Notes: generated from the sequence alone by a model not told the origin. Positions 52,635 through 62,955 are shown, counted from the stretch's first letter. The stretch: 64,000 nt of DNA from Methylophaga sp. (GCA_026988435.1 JALSLH010000017.1:1-64000); one strand, 5' to 3'. Numbers and translations: made by a program.

Positions 52635-53266
52635 TGATGACAAAACAGCGTCCTCCACAGCCTTCTTGCTTAGTTGAATTTGAGCATATCAATCGTTATT
52701 GGGATCGTAGGCATAATACATGGGCAGCTAAAATATTGCCGGGTGAATATTATGTGACAATAAACCCAGACGAAGCGGTGGCTACGACTTTAGGCTCGTG
52801 TGTATCTGCGTGTATCCGAGACAAGGTATTTGGAATAGGCGGTATGAATCATTTCATGCTGCCTGCACATACGGAACATACCAGTGAAAATTGGATGGAT
52901 TCGGCGACACGTTATGGTGGTTATGCGATGGAGCATTTAATTAATACGATTCTAGCCAATGGTGGCAACCGAAAAAATCTAGAAGTTAAACTAACTGGCG
53001 GTGGCAAGATTATCGCCAATTTATCTGATGTTGGGGCACGAAATATGGCGTTTGTGCATGATTTTTTACGCACGGAAGAGTTGCAACTATTAGCAGAAGA
53101 CTTGGGTGACATCTATCCTAGAAAAGTAATGTATTACCCCGCCACAGGCAAAATGAAAGTGAAAAAATTACGCAGCATGCACAATGAAACCTTAATTCAA
53201 CGTGAAGAATCTTACCAGCACGAATTGGATGTGCAGCCCGATTCTGGTGGTGTTGAATTATTTTAG
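52634..53266 (+). CDS. cheD: CheD chemoreceptor glutamine deamidase
   Basis: 'ATTLGSCVSACIRD', 'IGGMNHFMLP', 'KLTGGGKIIANLSDVGARNMAFV'. Confidence 0.94.
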   Translation: MMTKQRPPQPSCLVEFEHINRYWDRRHNTWAAKILPGEYYVTINPDEAVATTLGSCVSACIRDKVFGIGGMNHFMLPAHTEHTSENWMDSATRYGGYAMEHLINTILANGGNRKNLEVKLTGGGKIIANLSDVGARNMAFVHDFLRTEELQLLAEDLGDIYPRKVMYYPATGKMKVKKLRSMHNETLIQREESYQHELDVQPDSGGVELF

Positions 53267-53339
53267 ATTGTGATGATGTTAACGGCAATGCTAATCACAA
53301 GTTTATATACTGAACGATGATTTAAGTTAGAGAAGGTTT

Positions 53340-54419
53340 ATGTCAAAAATACAAGTGTTAGTGGTTGATGATTCGGCCTTAGTTCGCAAACTATTAAGTG
53401 AAATTCTGAATTCGGATCCTGATATTGAAGTAGTCGGCACGGCTATTGACCCCTATCAAGCTAGGGAAAAGATCAAAAAACTTAAACCGGATGTTTTAAC
53501 CTTAGATGTTGAAATGCCTCGTATGGATGGTGTTACCTTCCTTAAAAATTTAATGCGTCTTCACCCCATGGCCGTTGTTATGGTGTCAACTTTAACTGAA
53601 CAAGGTGCAGGTGTTACCCTAGAAGCTTTAGAGTTAGGCGCTGTAGATTTTGTTGCTAAACCTAAAATTGATTTGTCAGCAACAATGGGCGATTACGCTG
53701 AAGAAATTATCGAGAAAGTTAAAACAGCCGCGGCAGTCAATGTTCATGCACTGGTGCGAGAAAAGCCTGCCGCGACAGAAGTATCAGAAAAATTAACAGC
53801 AGATGCGGTGTTAGCAAAACAAACGCCCGGCGCGATCCCCTCACATCTAAAAACAACCGATAAAATTATTGCCATTGGTTCCTCGACGGGTGGCACGGAA
53901 GCGATTAAAGATATTTTGCGAACACTGCCAGCACATAGCCCCGGAATTGTTATTACCCAACATATTCCAGCCGCCTTTAGTGGCCCTTTTGCAGAAAGAA
54001 TAAATGGTTTATCAGCGCTTGAAGTGTGCGAAGCACAAGATGGCCAACAAATCTTACCCGGCCATGCTTATATTGCCCCTGGTGATAAACATTTAATGGT
54101 TGAGCGAAGCGGTGCTCGATTCCACTGTAAACTGAATGATGGCCCCGCAGTTAGCCGACATAAACCGTCAGTTGACGTATTATTTCGTTCTGTAGCTCAA
54201 AGTTTAGGTAGCAATGCGATAGGGCTTATGCTGACAGGAATGGGCGATGATGGTGCAAAAGGTATGTTGGAGATGAAAGAGGCAGGCAGCTTTAATTTTG
54301 TACAAGATGAGAAGAGCAGCGTCGTGTGGGGAATGCCCGGGCAAGCAGTTAAAATTGGTGCGGCCGAGTTACAAGTTCCTTTGAATAAAATAGCTGACAA
54401 ATTAATGTCATTGATTTAG
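53340..54419 (+). CDS. cheB: CheB protein-glutamate methylesterase
   Basis: Receiver 'VLVVDDSALVRKLLSEIL', 'IGSSTGGTEAIKDIL', 'LMLTGMGDDGAKGMLEMKEAG'. Confidence 0.96.
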   Translation: MSKIQVLVVDDSALVRKLLSEILNSDPDIEVVGTAIDPYQAREKIKKLKPDVLTLDVEMPRMDGVTFLKNLMRLHPMAVVMVSTLTEQGAGVTLEALELGAVDFVAKPKIDLSATMGDYAEEIIEKVKTAAAVNVHALVREKPAATEVSEKLTADAVLAKQTPGAIPSHLKTTDKIIAIGSSTGGTEAIKDILRTLPAHSPGIVITQHIPAAFSGPFAERINGLSALEVCEAQDGQQILPGHAYIAPGDKHLMVERSGARFHCKLNDGPAVSRHKPSVDVLFRSVAQSLGSNAIGLMLTGMGDDGAKGMLEMKEAGSFNFVQDEKSSVVWGMPGQAVKIGAAELQVPLNKIADKLMSLI

Positions 54420-54433
54420 GCATGACAATTGCA
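54418..54433 (+). promoter_or_regulatory. Putative sigma54 promoter for the mcp-STAS pair, overlapping the cheB stop
   Basis: AGGCATGACAATTGCA, GG-N10-GC, 48 nt upstream of the ORF start. Confidence 0.55.
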
Positions 54434-54478
54434 ATACCTTATACATAATATGGGTATGTCAATTGAGAAAGGAAAAGC

Positions 54479-55648
54479 ATGAAAAAGAAATGGTTGATAC
54501 CATTGCTATTAACACTGGTGTTACTTGGGTTGGCATTAATTCAGTCAAATTATTTAGCTGCAGGTTTTGTTGTAATAGCCACTTTGATCTGGCAATTATT
54601 GCCGACTATTCTGACTGAAAATGCTACTGAAATAACTGAAAGTGTTCGACAAGAACCTGTAGTAGATATAGCTGATACGGTTCACGCGATGCATGATGAA
54701 GCACAAGAACACTTAAATGAACAGCTGGCAATGATTCGTACAGAAAGCCAACAAGTCAGCGATTTGGTGCAAAATGCAATTATGCAATTAACGGATAGTT
54801 TTCAAGGGTTAAATACACAGAGCGATCAACAAGCAACAATGCTAAATAGTTTGCTTCATCAAGATGACAGCGATGGCTTAAATGCATTCGTAGGTGAAAC
54901 AGACAAGTTATTGACATACTTTGTAGATCAAGTGCTCAGTACTAGTAAAGACAGTATGTATTTGGTTCATCGTCTCGATGATATGACGATAAGAGTTGAT
55001 AATGTTTTCGATTTATTGAGTGATGTGAGGGATATTGCCTCACAAACTAACTTATTGGCTTTGAATGCAGCCATTGAAGCTGCGCGAGCAGGTGAAGCTG
55101 GTCGCGGTTTTGCTGTTGTTGCTGATGAAGTGCGAAAGCTATCACAGAAATCAGATGTGTTTAGTGATGAAATAAGCGCTCTGACCACAGAGGTAAAGCA
55201 AGCGCTTAAAGAGGCAACAGAAGTGGTTAATAAAATTGTCTCAGCAGATATGAATGTGGCATTAAGTGGCAAGCAGCAAGTTGCTGAAATGTCGGAATCT
55301 ATGTCTAAAATGCAAGAACACTCAAAAAATGTGATTGAGCAAACAGAACAAGGGAGTATGCAGATTAATGCGATGGTCAATCAGGCCGTTACATCATTAC
55401 AGTTTGAAGATATGTGCACTCAGTTATCAGCCCATATTTTGCGTAGGCTCGATGCGGTGAATGACTTAGGTGACTTAGTGGGGAAGCTAAATATGGCACG
55501 GATGAATCCAGAGTTATTAGAAAATTATCGAACGTCATTAACAGAGCTTGAAGAAACACTGGAGAAACTTAAACCAAAAATTGCTTCGATTGAACACCAA
55601 GCTGTTTCTCAACAAGATTTAGAGACAGGTGAAATTGACCTGTTTTAG
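54479..55648 (+). CDS. Membrane-anchored MCP-like protein with almost no periplasmic domain and a CheZ-like FxDxxxQ motif
   Basis: N-terminal hydrophobic hairpin; MCP tip '[41 protein letters not shown]'; '[18 protein letters not shown]'. Confidence 0.88.
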   Translation: MKKKWLIPLLLTLVLLGLALIQSNYLAAGFVVIATLIWQLLPTILTENATEITESVRQEPVVDIADTVHAMHDEAQEHLNEQLAMIRTESQQVSDLVQNAIMQLTDSFQGLNTQSDQQATMLNSLLHQDDSDGLNAFVGETDKLLTYFVDQVLSTSKDSMYLVHRLDDMTIRVDNVFDLLSDVRDIASQTNLLALNAAIEAARAGEAGRGFAVVADEVRKLSQKSDVFSDEISALTTEVKQALKEATEVVNKIVSADMNVALSGKQQVAEMSESMSKMQEHSKNVIEQTEQGSMQINAMVNQAVTSLQFEDMCTQLSAHILRRLDAVNDLGDLVGKLNMARMNPELLENYRTSLTELEETLEKLKPKIASIEHQAVSQQDLETGEIDLF

Positions 55649-55703
55649 TACCCAAAAGATAGAGTTTAGTTATATTTTTATTTAGACTTAAGGAAGAATA
55701 TTT

Positions 55704-56000
55704 ATGAGTGTTACAACATCAACAAATAACAACAATCATACGATTAAAGTCAATGGACGTTTTGATTTTTCAGTACAAAGTGATTTCAGAAAAGCCTATG
55801 AAGAAGCGCCAAGTAGTAGCTCTTTTATCATGGATTTTTCGTCAACAGATTATATGGATAGCTCAGCATTAGGTATGTTACTGCTTTTGCGTGATTATGC
55901 TGGCGGTGAAAATGCTAAAGTTGAATTAACACGCTGTGGTACAGAGATTAAAAACATCTTGGAAATTTCTAATTTCCAGAAATTGTTTGCAGTGAGCTAA
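55704..56000 (+). CDS. STAS-domain (anti-sigma-factor-antagonist-like) protein
   Basis: 'FIMDFSSTDYMDSSALGMLLLLRDYAGG' with the conserved Ser region. Confidence 0.9.
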   Translation: MSVTTSTNNNNHTIKVNGRFDFSVQSDFRKAYEEAPSSSSFIMDFSSTDYMDSSALGMLLLLRDYAGGENAKVELTRCGTEIKNILEISNFQKLFAVS

Positions 56001-56025
56001 TTTAAAAAAACCTTAAATAAGGGTT

Positions 56026-56175
56026 TATACCTGTAATCATTCAATCTGTAAAAACCCCTCGTCATCCCCGAGATCTTTTATCGGGGATCTTATGGTTGTA
56101 ACACTAGACTCCGGCTAAAAGCATACCGGAGTGACGGAAGAGCGAAAATCTACAGATTGAATGGTCACGGGTATA
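56026..56175. repeat. Composite repeat: ATACC...GGGTATA palindrome family containing a nested GTCATCCCCG-family inverted repeat
   Basis: Outer TATACCTGTAATCATTCAATCTGTA ... TACAGATTGAATGGTCACGGGTATA; inner CGTCATCCCCGAGATCTTTTATCGGGGATC ... ACCGGAGTGACGG (56060-56136). Confidence 0.88.
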
Positions 56176-56178
56176 TAT

Positions 56179-56194
56179 TGGCGTATTAATTGCA
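56179..56194 (+). promoter_or_regulatory. Putative sigma54 promoter for fliK
   Basis: TGGCGTATTAATTGCA, GG-N10-GC, 53 nt upstream of the fliK ATG. Confidence 0.6.
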
Positions 56195-56246
56195 TCTTAA
56201 TTTGATAGCTAAGTAGTCATCAAAGTGATGAAATTAAGAGGTCAAA

Positions 56247-57428
56247 ATGAGCCAAGATTTGTTGTTAAAAACACCTGTTGCGCCATTGGCGCCTAAAGTC
56301 GAAAATACGAAGGTATCTAATCAGCCAAAAAGGCCTGAAAACACTGAGGAGCCATCATTCTCTTCAACATTAGACAAGCAGGTAGAACAGAGCGAACATC
56401 CCAGAAAAGAACCTGTAGAGAACATTGAAAAGTCAGCAGGTCAAACTAATGAGGATATCAAAGAAAATATAACTAAAGATGAAGACGGCAATATCTTGCC
56501 GGAAACTACGGCAGCAGAAAGCGAAACTACAGACATCTCCGCGGAAGTAATAACAGATCTTGTTGATGAAGATGTGGATGTTTCGATTGTTACTGAACTG
56601 AAAAGTGAATCAAGCAAACCATCACCAGCCAAGTTAGTGTCAGCTGAGCAGTTGATAACTGCAAAAGTAGTCACGAGCGACAAACCGGCTGTGAAATCGC
56701 TAAATAAAGAAAAACCAAGCTCAATTCTAGGCGCTAATGCTGAGTTAGTAGGGAAGGGCGATAATGCGAACGGTTTGGAGTTAGATAAAAAACCACAAAC
56801 GACAAATTTAAGATCAGATATTTTTCATGCACTGTCTAAAAATAAAGCATCTGAAGTTATTGCATTAGATGATTTGGGTAATAAAGCATTAACGAAAGGT
56901 TCGGAACGGAATCAAACTGGTTTTGCCGCGGCACTGACATCGGCGGCAACACTCAATTCAGCATCTATTCAAAATAGTGCTTCGACACAACCTGTCTTAG
57001 CTGTGCAGCCTACAATGCAATCTAGTGCTTGGAATCAGGTAATGAGTAGCCGTGTGGTGTGGATGGCGCGTGAAGGTATTTCTGAAGCCTCCTTAAAATT
57101 AAACCCAGCTAATTTGGGATCAGTTGAAGTCAAACTCAATATGCATAACGATCAGGCAAATGTATTATTTATTTCTCATAATGCAGCAACCCGTGATGCA
57201 CTTGAACAGGCATTACCAAGATTGCGAGAAAGTTTTGAACAAAATGGCATGCAGCTAGCCGATGCTGATGTCTCAGGGCAAGAATCTGAACATGCAGAAG
57301 AGGAACAAGCAGGTGAGGCTGGAGTACATAATGGCAAGGGGCAATCAGCATCGCTTGCGACTGAAAATGAACAACAATCAGAAAGTGTAGAACAAGAGAT
57401 AGAAATGGGATTGAGTATTTATGCTTAA
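56247..57428 (+). CDS. fliK: Flagellar hook-length control protein FliK
   Basis: C-terminal 'EASLKLNPANLGSVEVKLNMHNDQANVLFISHNAATRDALEQALPRLRESFEQNGMQLADADVSG'. Confidence 0.92.
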   Translation: MSQDLLLKTPVAPLAPKVENTKVSNQPKRPENTEEPSFSSTLDKQVEQSEHPRKEPVENIEKSAGQTNEDIKENITKDEDGNILPETTAAESETTDISAEVITDLVDEDVDVSIVTELKSESSKPSPAKLVSAEQLITAKVVTSDKPAVKSLNKEKPSSILGANAELVGKGDNANGLELDKKPQTTNLRSDIFHALSKNKASEVIALDDLGNKALTKGSERNQTGFAAALTSAATLNSASIQNSASTQPVLAVQPTMQSSAWNQVMSSRVVWMAREGISEASLKLNPANLGSVEVKLNMHNDQANVLFISHNAATRDALEQALPRLRESFEQNGMQLADADVSGQESEHAEEEQAGEAGVHNGKGQSASLATENEQQSESVEQEIEMGLSIYA

Positions 57429-57474
57429 AGTGAATCCTGATCTGTAAGCGTTAACCGCGCCGTTGTTCAGACTA

Positions 57475-58170
57475 CTAAGAAGTTAGACTGTTTTCAATCT
57501 CTTGTAGTGCCAACATGGGATCTTTTGCAGCAGTGATGGGGCGACCAATTACCAAGTAGTTACTACCCGCAACTAATGCCTCACTAGGTGTCATGGTACG
57601 GTGCTGATCACCTTGCTCACTATTAGCTGGGCGAATACCTGGGGTGATCAGTTGAAAAGCATCATCATGTTGGACGCGTAGTCGAGATGCTTCTTGAGCA
57701 GAACATACAACACCATCTAAACCACTACTATCAGCCAGTTTTGCCAATCGTAATACAGTATCGGAAATGGTGCCTTGCAAACCAATTTGGTCAAAGGTTT
57801 GCTGATCCATGCTGGTTAATAAGGTCACGCCAATCAAGAGTGGTCGATCAGAAGCATTGCCGATTGCATCACGCGCCGCTCTCATCATGGCAGCCCCTCC
57901 TAAAGTATGAACATTCATCATCCATACACCTAAATCAGTTGCTGCAGCACAGGCTTTGGCAACGGTTGTGGGAATATCGTGATATTTGAGATCAAGAAAA
58001 ACATCAAAACCTTGTTGAACTAATAGTTCGACTGTCTTAGGGCCTGAACGAGTGAATAATTCCTTGCCTATTTTAAGTTTGCAACGGTCAGGATCAAGTT
58101 GATCCGCAAGTGCGATGGCAGCATCAGTAGCAGGGTAATCAAGCGCAACGATAATTTTTGAATCTGACAT
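57475..58170 (-). CDS. pyrF: Orotidine-5'-phosphate decarboxylase
   Basis: 'KIIVALDYPATDAAIALADQLDPDRCKLKIGKELF', 'VFLDLKYHDIPTTVAKA', 'ITPGIRP'; start reset to MSDSK. Confidence 0.95.
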   Translation of the reverse strand: MSDSKIIVALDYPATDAAIALADQLDPDRCKLKIGKELFTRSGPKTVELLVQQGFDVFLDLKYHDIPTTVAKACAAATDLGVWMMNVHTLGGAAMMRAARDAIGNASDRPLLIGVTLLTSMDQQTFDQIGLQGTISDTVLRLAKLADSSGLDGVVCSAQEASRLRVQHDDAFQLITPGIRPANSEQGDQHRTMTPSEALVAGSNYLVIGRPITAAKDPMLALQEIENSLTS

Positions 58171-58199
58171 AAATATAGGTTTCCACGAAATCAAACCGC

Positions 58200-58262
58200 T
58201 CGTCATTCCGGTTGTTTGTAGCCGGAATCTAGTCTTTAGCACCGAGTCCCCAGCTAAAAAGA
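58200..58262. repeat. GTCATTCCGG-family repeat (single stem-loop copy)
   Basis: TCGTCATTCCGGTTGTTTGTAGCCGGAATCTAG ... CCCCAGC. Confidence 0.65.
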
Positions 58263-58369
58263 AAATCAAAACGACGAAAATAAACTAAATTTTCATAGTC
58301 CATAATTCGGACATTAAAAATCAATTTTACCTGAGATGAGAATGAAAATGGTATTGTATGCCGAAATAA

Positions 58370-59491
<1,122 letters not shown>

Positions 59492-59499
59492 AAATAAGT

Positions 59500-59576
59500 C
59501 GTCATTCCGGTGGTCTTTTGAGCCGGAATCTATGTGTGGGTCAACTAGATTACCGTCAAGAGCATGCGGGAATGAC
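59500..59576. repeat. GTCATTCCGG...GGAATGAC intergenic inverted repeat between tgt and yajC
   Basis: CGTCATTCCGGTGGTCTTTTGAGCCGGAATCT ... GCATGCGGGAATGAC. Confidence 0.8.
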
Positions 59577-59666
59577 AGTATGGGCTGTTAGCTGAGTTTA
59601 AATCACTATCAAGATCCCCCTTGCCTGTGGCATAATCACCCTCTTTTTATTATTGAGAATTGAATC

Positions 59667-60005
59667 ATGTTAGATTTTCTAATTTCACCCGCTATGGCAG
59701 GCGCAGTCGGTGGCGCAGCACCATCAGGACCGAGTATGATGGATTTCGCTTTCCCTGTTGTATTATTAGTACTGTTTTATTTTATGCTGATCCGTCCGCA
59801 ATCAAAACGTGCAAAAGAGCACCGCACAATGCAAGAAGGATTAGCAAAAGGCGATGAAGTGGTTACTGATGGCGGCTTGATGGGCAAAATCATCAACGTT
59901 GGCGACAATGCTATTACGGTGCAGTTGGCAGACAATTTGGAAGTTAAAGTACGTCGCGAGTCAATTAACTCCGTGCTGCCTAAAGGTACACTCAAGCAAT
60001 TATAA
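59667..60005 (+). CDS. yajC: Sec translocon accessory protein YajC
   Basis: 'FYFMLIRPQSKRAKEHRTMQEGLAKGDEVVTDGGLMGKI'. Confidence 0.96.
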   Translation: MLDFLISPAMAGAVGGAAPSGPSMMDFAFPVVLLVLFYFMLIRPQSKRAKEHRTMQEGLAKGDEVVTDGGLMGKIINVGDNAITVQLADNLEVKVRRESINSVLPKGTLKQL

Positions 60006-60085
60006 TTATTTTACCGTGATGGGCTTGAAATTGAGCCATGCCGTCACAATCTATAGAATGCTATAGCATTTAGGATATTCAAAAA

Positions 60086-61942
60086 ATGAATCATTATCCC
60101 ATGTGGAAAAACATGCTGATCATCGCAGTGATCGTGATAGGCGGTTTTTTTGCATTACCCAATTTATATAAGTCTGATGATGCAATCCAAATTTCTGCAG
60201 GTCGGCAAGGCACTGTTGATCTGGCTTTTGTAGCCAAGGTTGAAGCGGCACTTAAAGCTAAATCGGTTGAATTTAAACGTGCAGCACTTGAAAATGATCA
60301 CTTAATTGTTCGATTTTCAGATGCCGAATCCCAATTAAAAGCACAAGAAGTGTTACAAGTTGCCAATTTAGGTGATTACACGATAGCACTCAATCTTGCG
60401 CCGACAACACCGGGCTGGCTAGCGGCGTTTGGTGCAAAACCAATGAGTCTTGGTCTTGATCTTCGTGGTGGGGTACATCTTTTAATCGAAGTCGATATGG
60501 CCAGTGCTGAGAAAAAAGCACTTGAGGGTTATGTAAGTGATTTACGTGAATTATTTAAACAAGAAAAAATAAAGAATAAACGTCCTCACTTTGATTCAGA
60601 TAAAATCACGGTTGCTTTTCGCAGCGTTGAAGATCGTGATTTAGCTGAAAATAAGATCCGCAGTCAGTTTAATCAGCTGATTGTTAATGTTGATGAGAAT
60701 GATGCCACGCCATCATTGATTGTTTCATTGACAGAAGTTGCACGGCGTGAAATTCGCTCATTTGCATTGCAACAAAACATTATCACCTTACGTAATCGTA
60801 TTAATGAATTAGGCGTGGCAGAGCCTACGGTTCAACAACAAGGTGATAGCCGTATCGTGGTGCAATTGCCGGGAATACGTGATTCAGCTAGCGCAAAAAA
60901 ACTATTGGGCTCAACTGCCACCTTAGAATTCCGCATGGTTGATTATGAGCATGATGCACAAGATGCCGTCAATAGTGGTCGTGCTCCTGCTGGTTCAAAG
61001 CTCTATAAACATCGTGATGGCAGACCTTTTTTACTTGAAAATAGAGTAATGCTGAGTGGTGAACGTATTATCAATGCGATTTCTACACTGGATCAACAAT
61101 CAGGCACACCTGCCGTATCAATTACCTTAGACGGTAAAGGTGCAGGACAAATGAGTAATGCCACCAAGGATAATATTGGTAATCCGATGGCTGTGGTATT
61201 TATTGAATCTGAAATTGTAACGCGTGAGGTTGATGGCAAAGTTGTTAAAACATCGCATGAAAGACCAGAAGTGATTAATGTTGCAACAATTCGTGCACAG
61301 TTGAGCAAAAAATTCCAAATCACAGGTCTAGATTCGCCAGAAGAAGCTTATCAACTAGCCTTATTACTTCGAGCGGGTGCATTAGCGGCTCCTATTGAGA
61401 TTGTTGAAGAACGCACGGTAGGGCCTAGCTTAGGAAAAGATAATATTGATCAAGGTTTCAAGTCTGTAGTGATTGGTTTTGTCTTCGTTCTTGTCTTTAT
61501 GGCTATTTGGTACCGTGTTTTTGGGATGGTTGCCAACTTAGCATTAGCATTTAACTTGGTGTTGATAGTAGCATTGTTATCGATGTTACAAGCCACACTC
61601 ACAATGCCGGGTATCGCGGGGATTGTATTAACGGTCGGTATGGCGGTGGATGCCAATGTATTAATTTTTGAGCGAATACGAGAAGAGTTACGAGTAGGTA
61701 ATAGCCCGCAAGCTAGCATTCATGCCGGCTATGCAAAAGCTTTCTCGACCATTGCTGATGCCAATGTCACCACCCTGATTGCAGCTATTGTATTGTTTGG
61801 ATTTGGTACAGGTGCAATTAAAGGTTTTGCAGTGACCTTAATATTTGGTATCGCTACCTCAATGTTCACTGCGATTATGGGTACACGTGCAGTAATTAAC
61901 CTCATTTATGGCAAGAAAAACAAGCCAAAATTGTCAATTTAA
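60086..61942 (+). CDS. secD: Protein translocase subunit SecD
   Basis: 'LGLDLRGGVHLLIEVD', 'TVGPSLGKDNIDQGFKS', 'GMAVDANVLIFERIREE'. Confidence 0.97.
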   Translation: MNHYPMWKNMLIIAVIVIGGFFALPNLYKSDDAIQISAGRQGTVDLAFVAKVEAALKAKSVEFKRAALENDHLIVRFSDAESQLKAQEVLQVANLGDYTIALNLAPTTPGWLAAFGAKPMSLGLDLRGGVHLLIEVDMASAEKKALEGYVSDLRELFKQEKIKNKRPHFDSDKITVAFRSVEDRDLAENKIRSQFNQLIVNVDENDATPSLIVSLTEVARREIRSFALQQNIITLRNRINELGVAEPTVQQQGDSRIVVQLPGIRDSASAKKLLGSTATLEFRMVDYEHDAQDAVNSGRAPAGSKLYKHRDGRPFLLENRVMLSGERIINAISTLDQQSGTPAVSITLDGKGAGQMSNATKDNIGNPMAVVFIESEIVTREVDGKVVKTSHERPEVINVATIRAQLSKKFQITGLDSPEEAYQLALLLRAGALAAPIEIVEERTVGPSLGKDNIDQGFKSVVIGFVFVLVFMAIWYRVFGMVANLALAFNLVLIVALLSMLQATLTMPGIAGIVLTVGMAVDANVLIFERIREELRVGNSPQASIHAGYAKAFSTIADANVTTLIAAIVLFGFGTGAIKGFAVTLIFGIATSMFTAIMGTRAVINLIYGKKNKPKLSI

Positions 61943-61952
61943 GGAACGTTTA

Positions 61953-62903
61953 ATGCAAATTTTAAAAGAACAACCCAATTTTGACTTTATGAGCAAACGC
62001 AAGATTGCGACGATATTCTCAGCAATTTTAATCATTATTTCGATTGCCTCTCTGGTCATGAATAGTTTAAATTTTGGTATCGATTTTACCGGTGGCACAA
62101 TGATTGAGCTAGCCTACCAAGAAGAGGCCGATTTAAATAAAATTAAAAATACAATAGAGCAAGCCGGTTATCAAGATGCGGTTGTACAAACATTTGGCTC
62201 TATTCACGATGTATTGATTCGTCTACCGATTGTTGAAGGCGAAGATATGGCGGAATTAAGCAATAATGTAGTGAATACATTACAAGCAGAACACGCCACA
62301 CCAATTGATGTTAGACGTGCTGAGTTTGTTGGCCCTCAAGTGGGTGAGGAACTAACAGAGCAAGGCGGCTTAGCGATGTTATATGCCCTCATCGGCATCT
62401 TAATTTATGTTTCGCTGCGTTTTGAATATCGTTTTGCGATTGGTTCAGTTGTTGCTTTAGTGCATGACGTGATTATAACCCTAGGTATCTTTTCAGTATT
62501 CCAATTAGAGTTTGATTTAACCGTATTAGCGGCCATATTAGCGATCATTGGTTATTCACTTAATGATACGATTGTTGTATTTGACCGTATTCGGGAAACT
62601 TTTTTACGCCAGCGTAAAGGCAGCCCAACAGAAATTGTTAATCGTGCATTAAATGATACATTAAGCCGAACATTAATGACTTCGATAACCACTTTGTTAG
62701 TGGTCGCTTCCTTATTTATTTTTGGCGGCGATGTGATTCACGCTTTCTCAATTGCCTTGTTAATAGGTATCGTGATTGGTACCTACTCTTCGATTTATAT
62801 TGCCAGTAATACTGTGTTGGCGATGGGTGTAAGTAAAGCTGACTTATTACCACCAGTGAAAGAAGATGGCCATGAAATTGGTGAGGATGGTAGCCAAGTT
62901 TAA
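61953..62903 (+). CDS. secF: Protein translocase subunit SecF
   Basis: 'LNFGIDFTGGTMIEL', 'GYSLNDTIVVFDRIRE', 'LNDTLSRTLMTSITTLLVV'. Confidence 0.97.
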   Translation: MQILKEQPNFDFMSKRKIATIFSAILIIISIASLVMNSLNFGIDFTGGTMIELAYQEEADLNKIKNTIEQAGYQDAVVQTFGSIHDVLIRLPIVEGEDMAELSNNVVNTLQAEHATPIDVRRAEFVGPQVGEELTEQGGLAMLYALIGILIYVSLRFEYRFAIGSVVALVHDVIITLGIFSVFQLEFDLTVLAAILAIIGYSLNDTIVVFDRIRETFLRQRKGSPTEIVNRALNDTLSRTLMTSITTLLVVASLFIFGGDVIHAFSIALLIGIVIGTYSSIYIASNTVLAMGVSKADLLPPVKEDGHEIGEDGSQV

Positions 62904-62930
62904 TTAAGCGTGTAAATAATGAAAAAATTT

Positions 62931-62955
62931 AAGGCTCGAGAAATCGGGCTTTTTA
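62931..62955 (+). terminator. Probable rho-independent terminator after secF
   Basis: AAGGCTCG-agaaat-CGGGCTTTTTATT; stem with two G-U pairs and a T-run. Confidence 0.5.

Noticed and set aside
54424-54466. CAATTGCAATACC...GGGTATGTCAATTG inverted repeat upstream of the MCP-like gene, considered as another repeat-family member
   Set aside because: Shares only the short ATACC/GGGTAT ends with the family and overlaps the probable sigma54 site; could be an operator but evidence is weak.
58171-58269. N-terminal extension of the pyrF ORF (MIFFLAGDSVLKTRFRLQTTGMTSGLISWKPIF)
   Set aside because: It is translation of the GTCATTCCGG repeat; the PyrF family start fits MSDSK at 58170.
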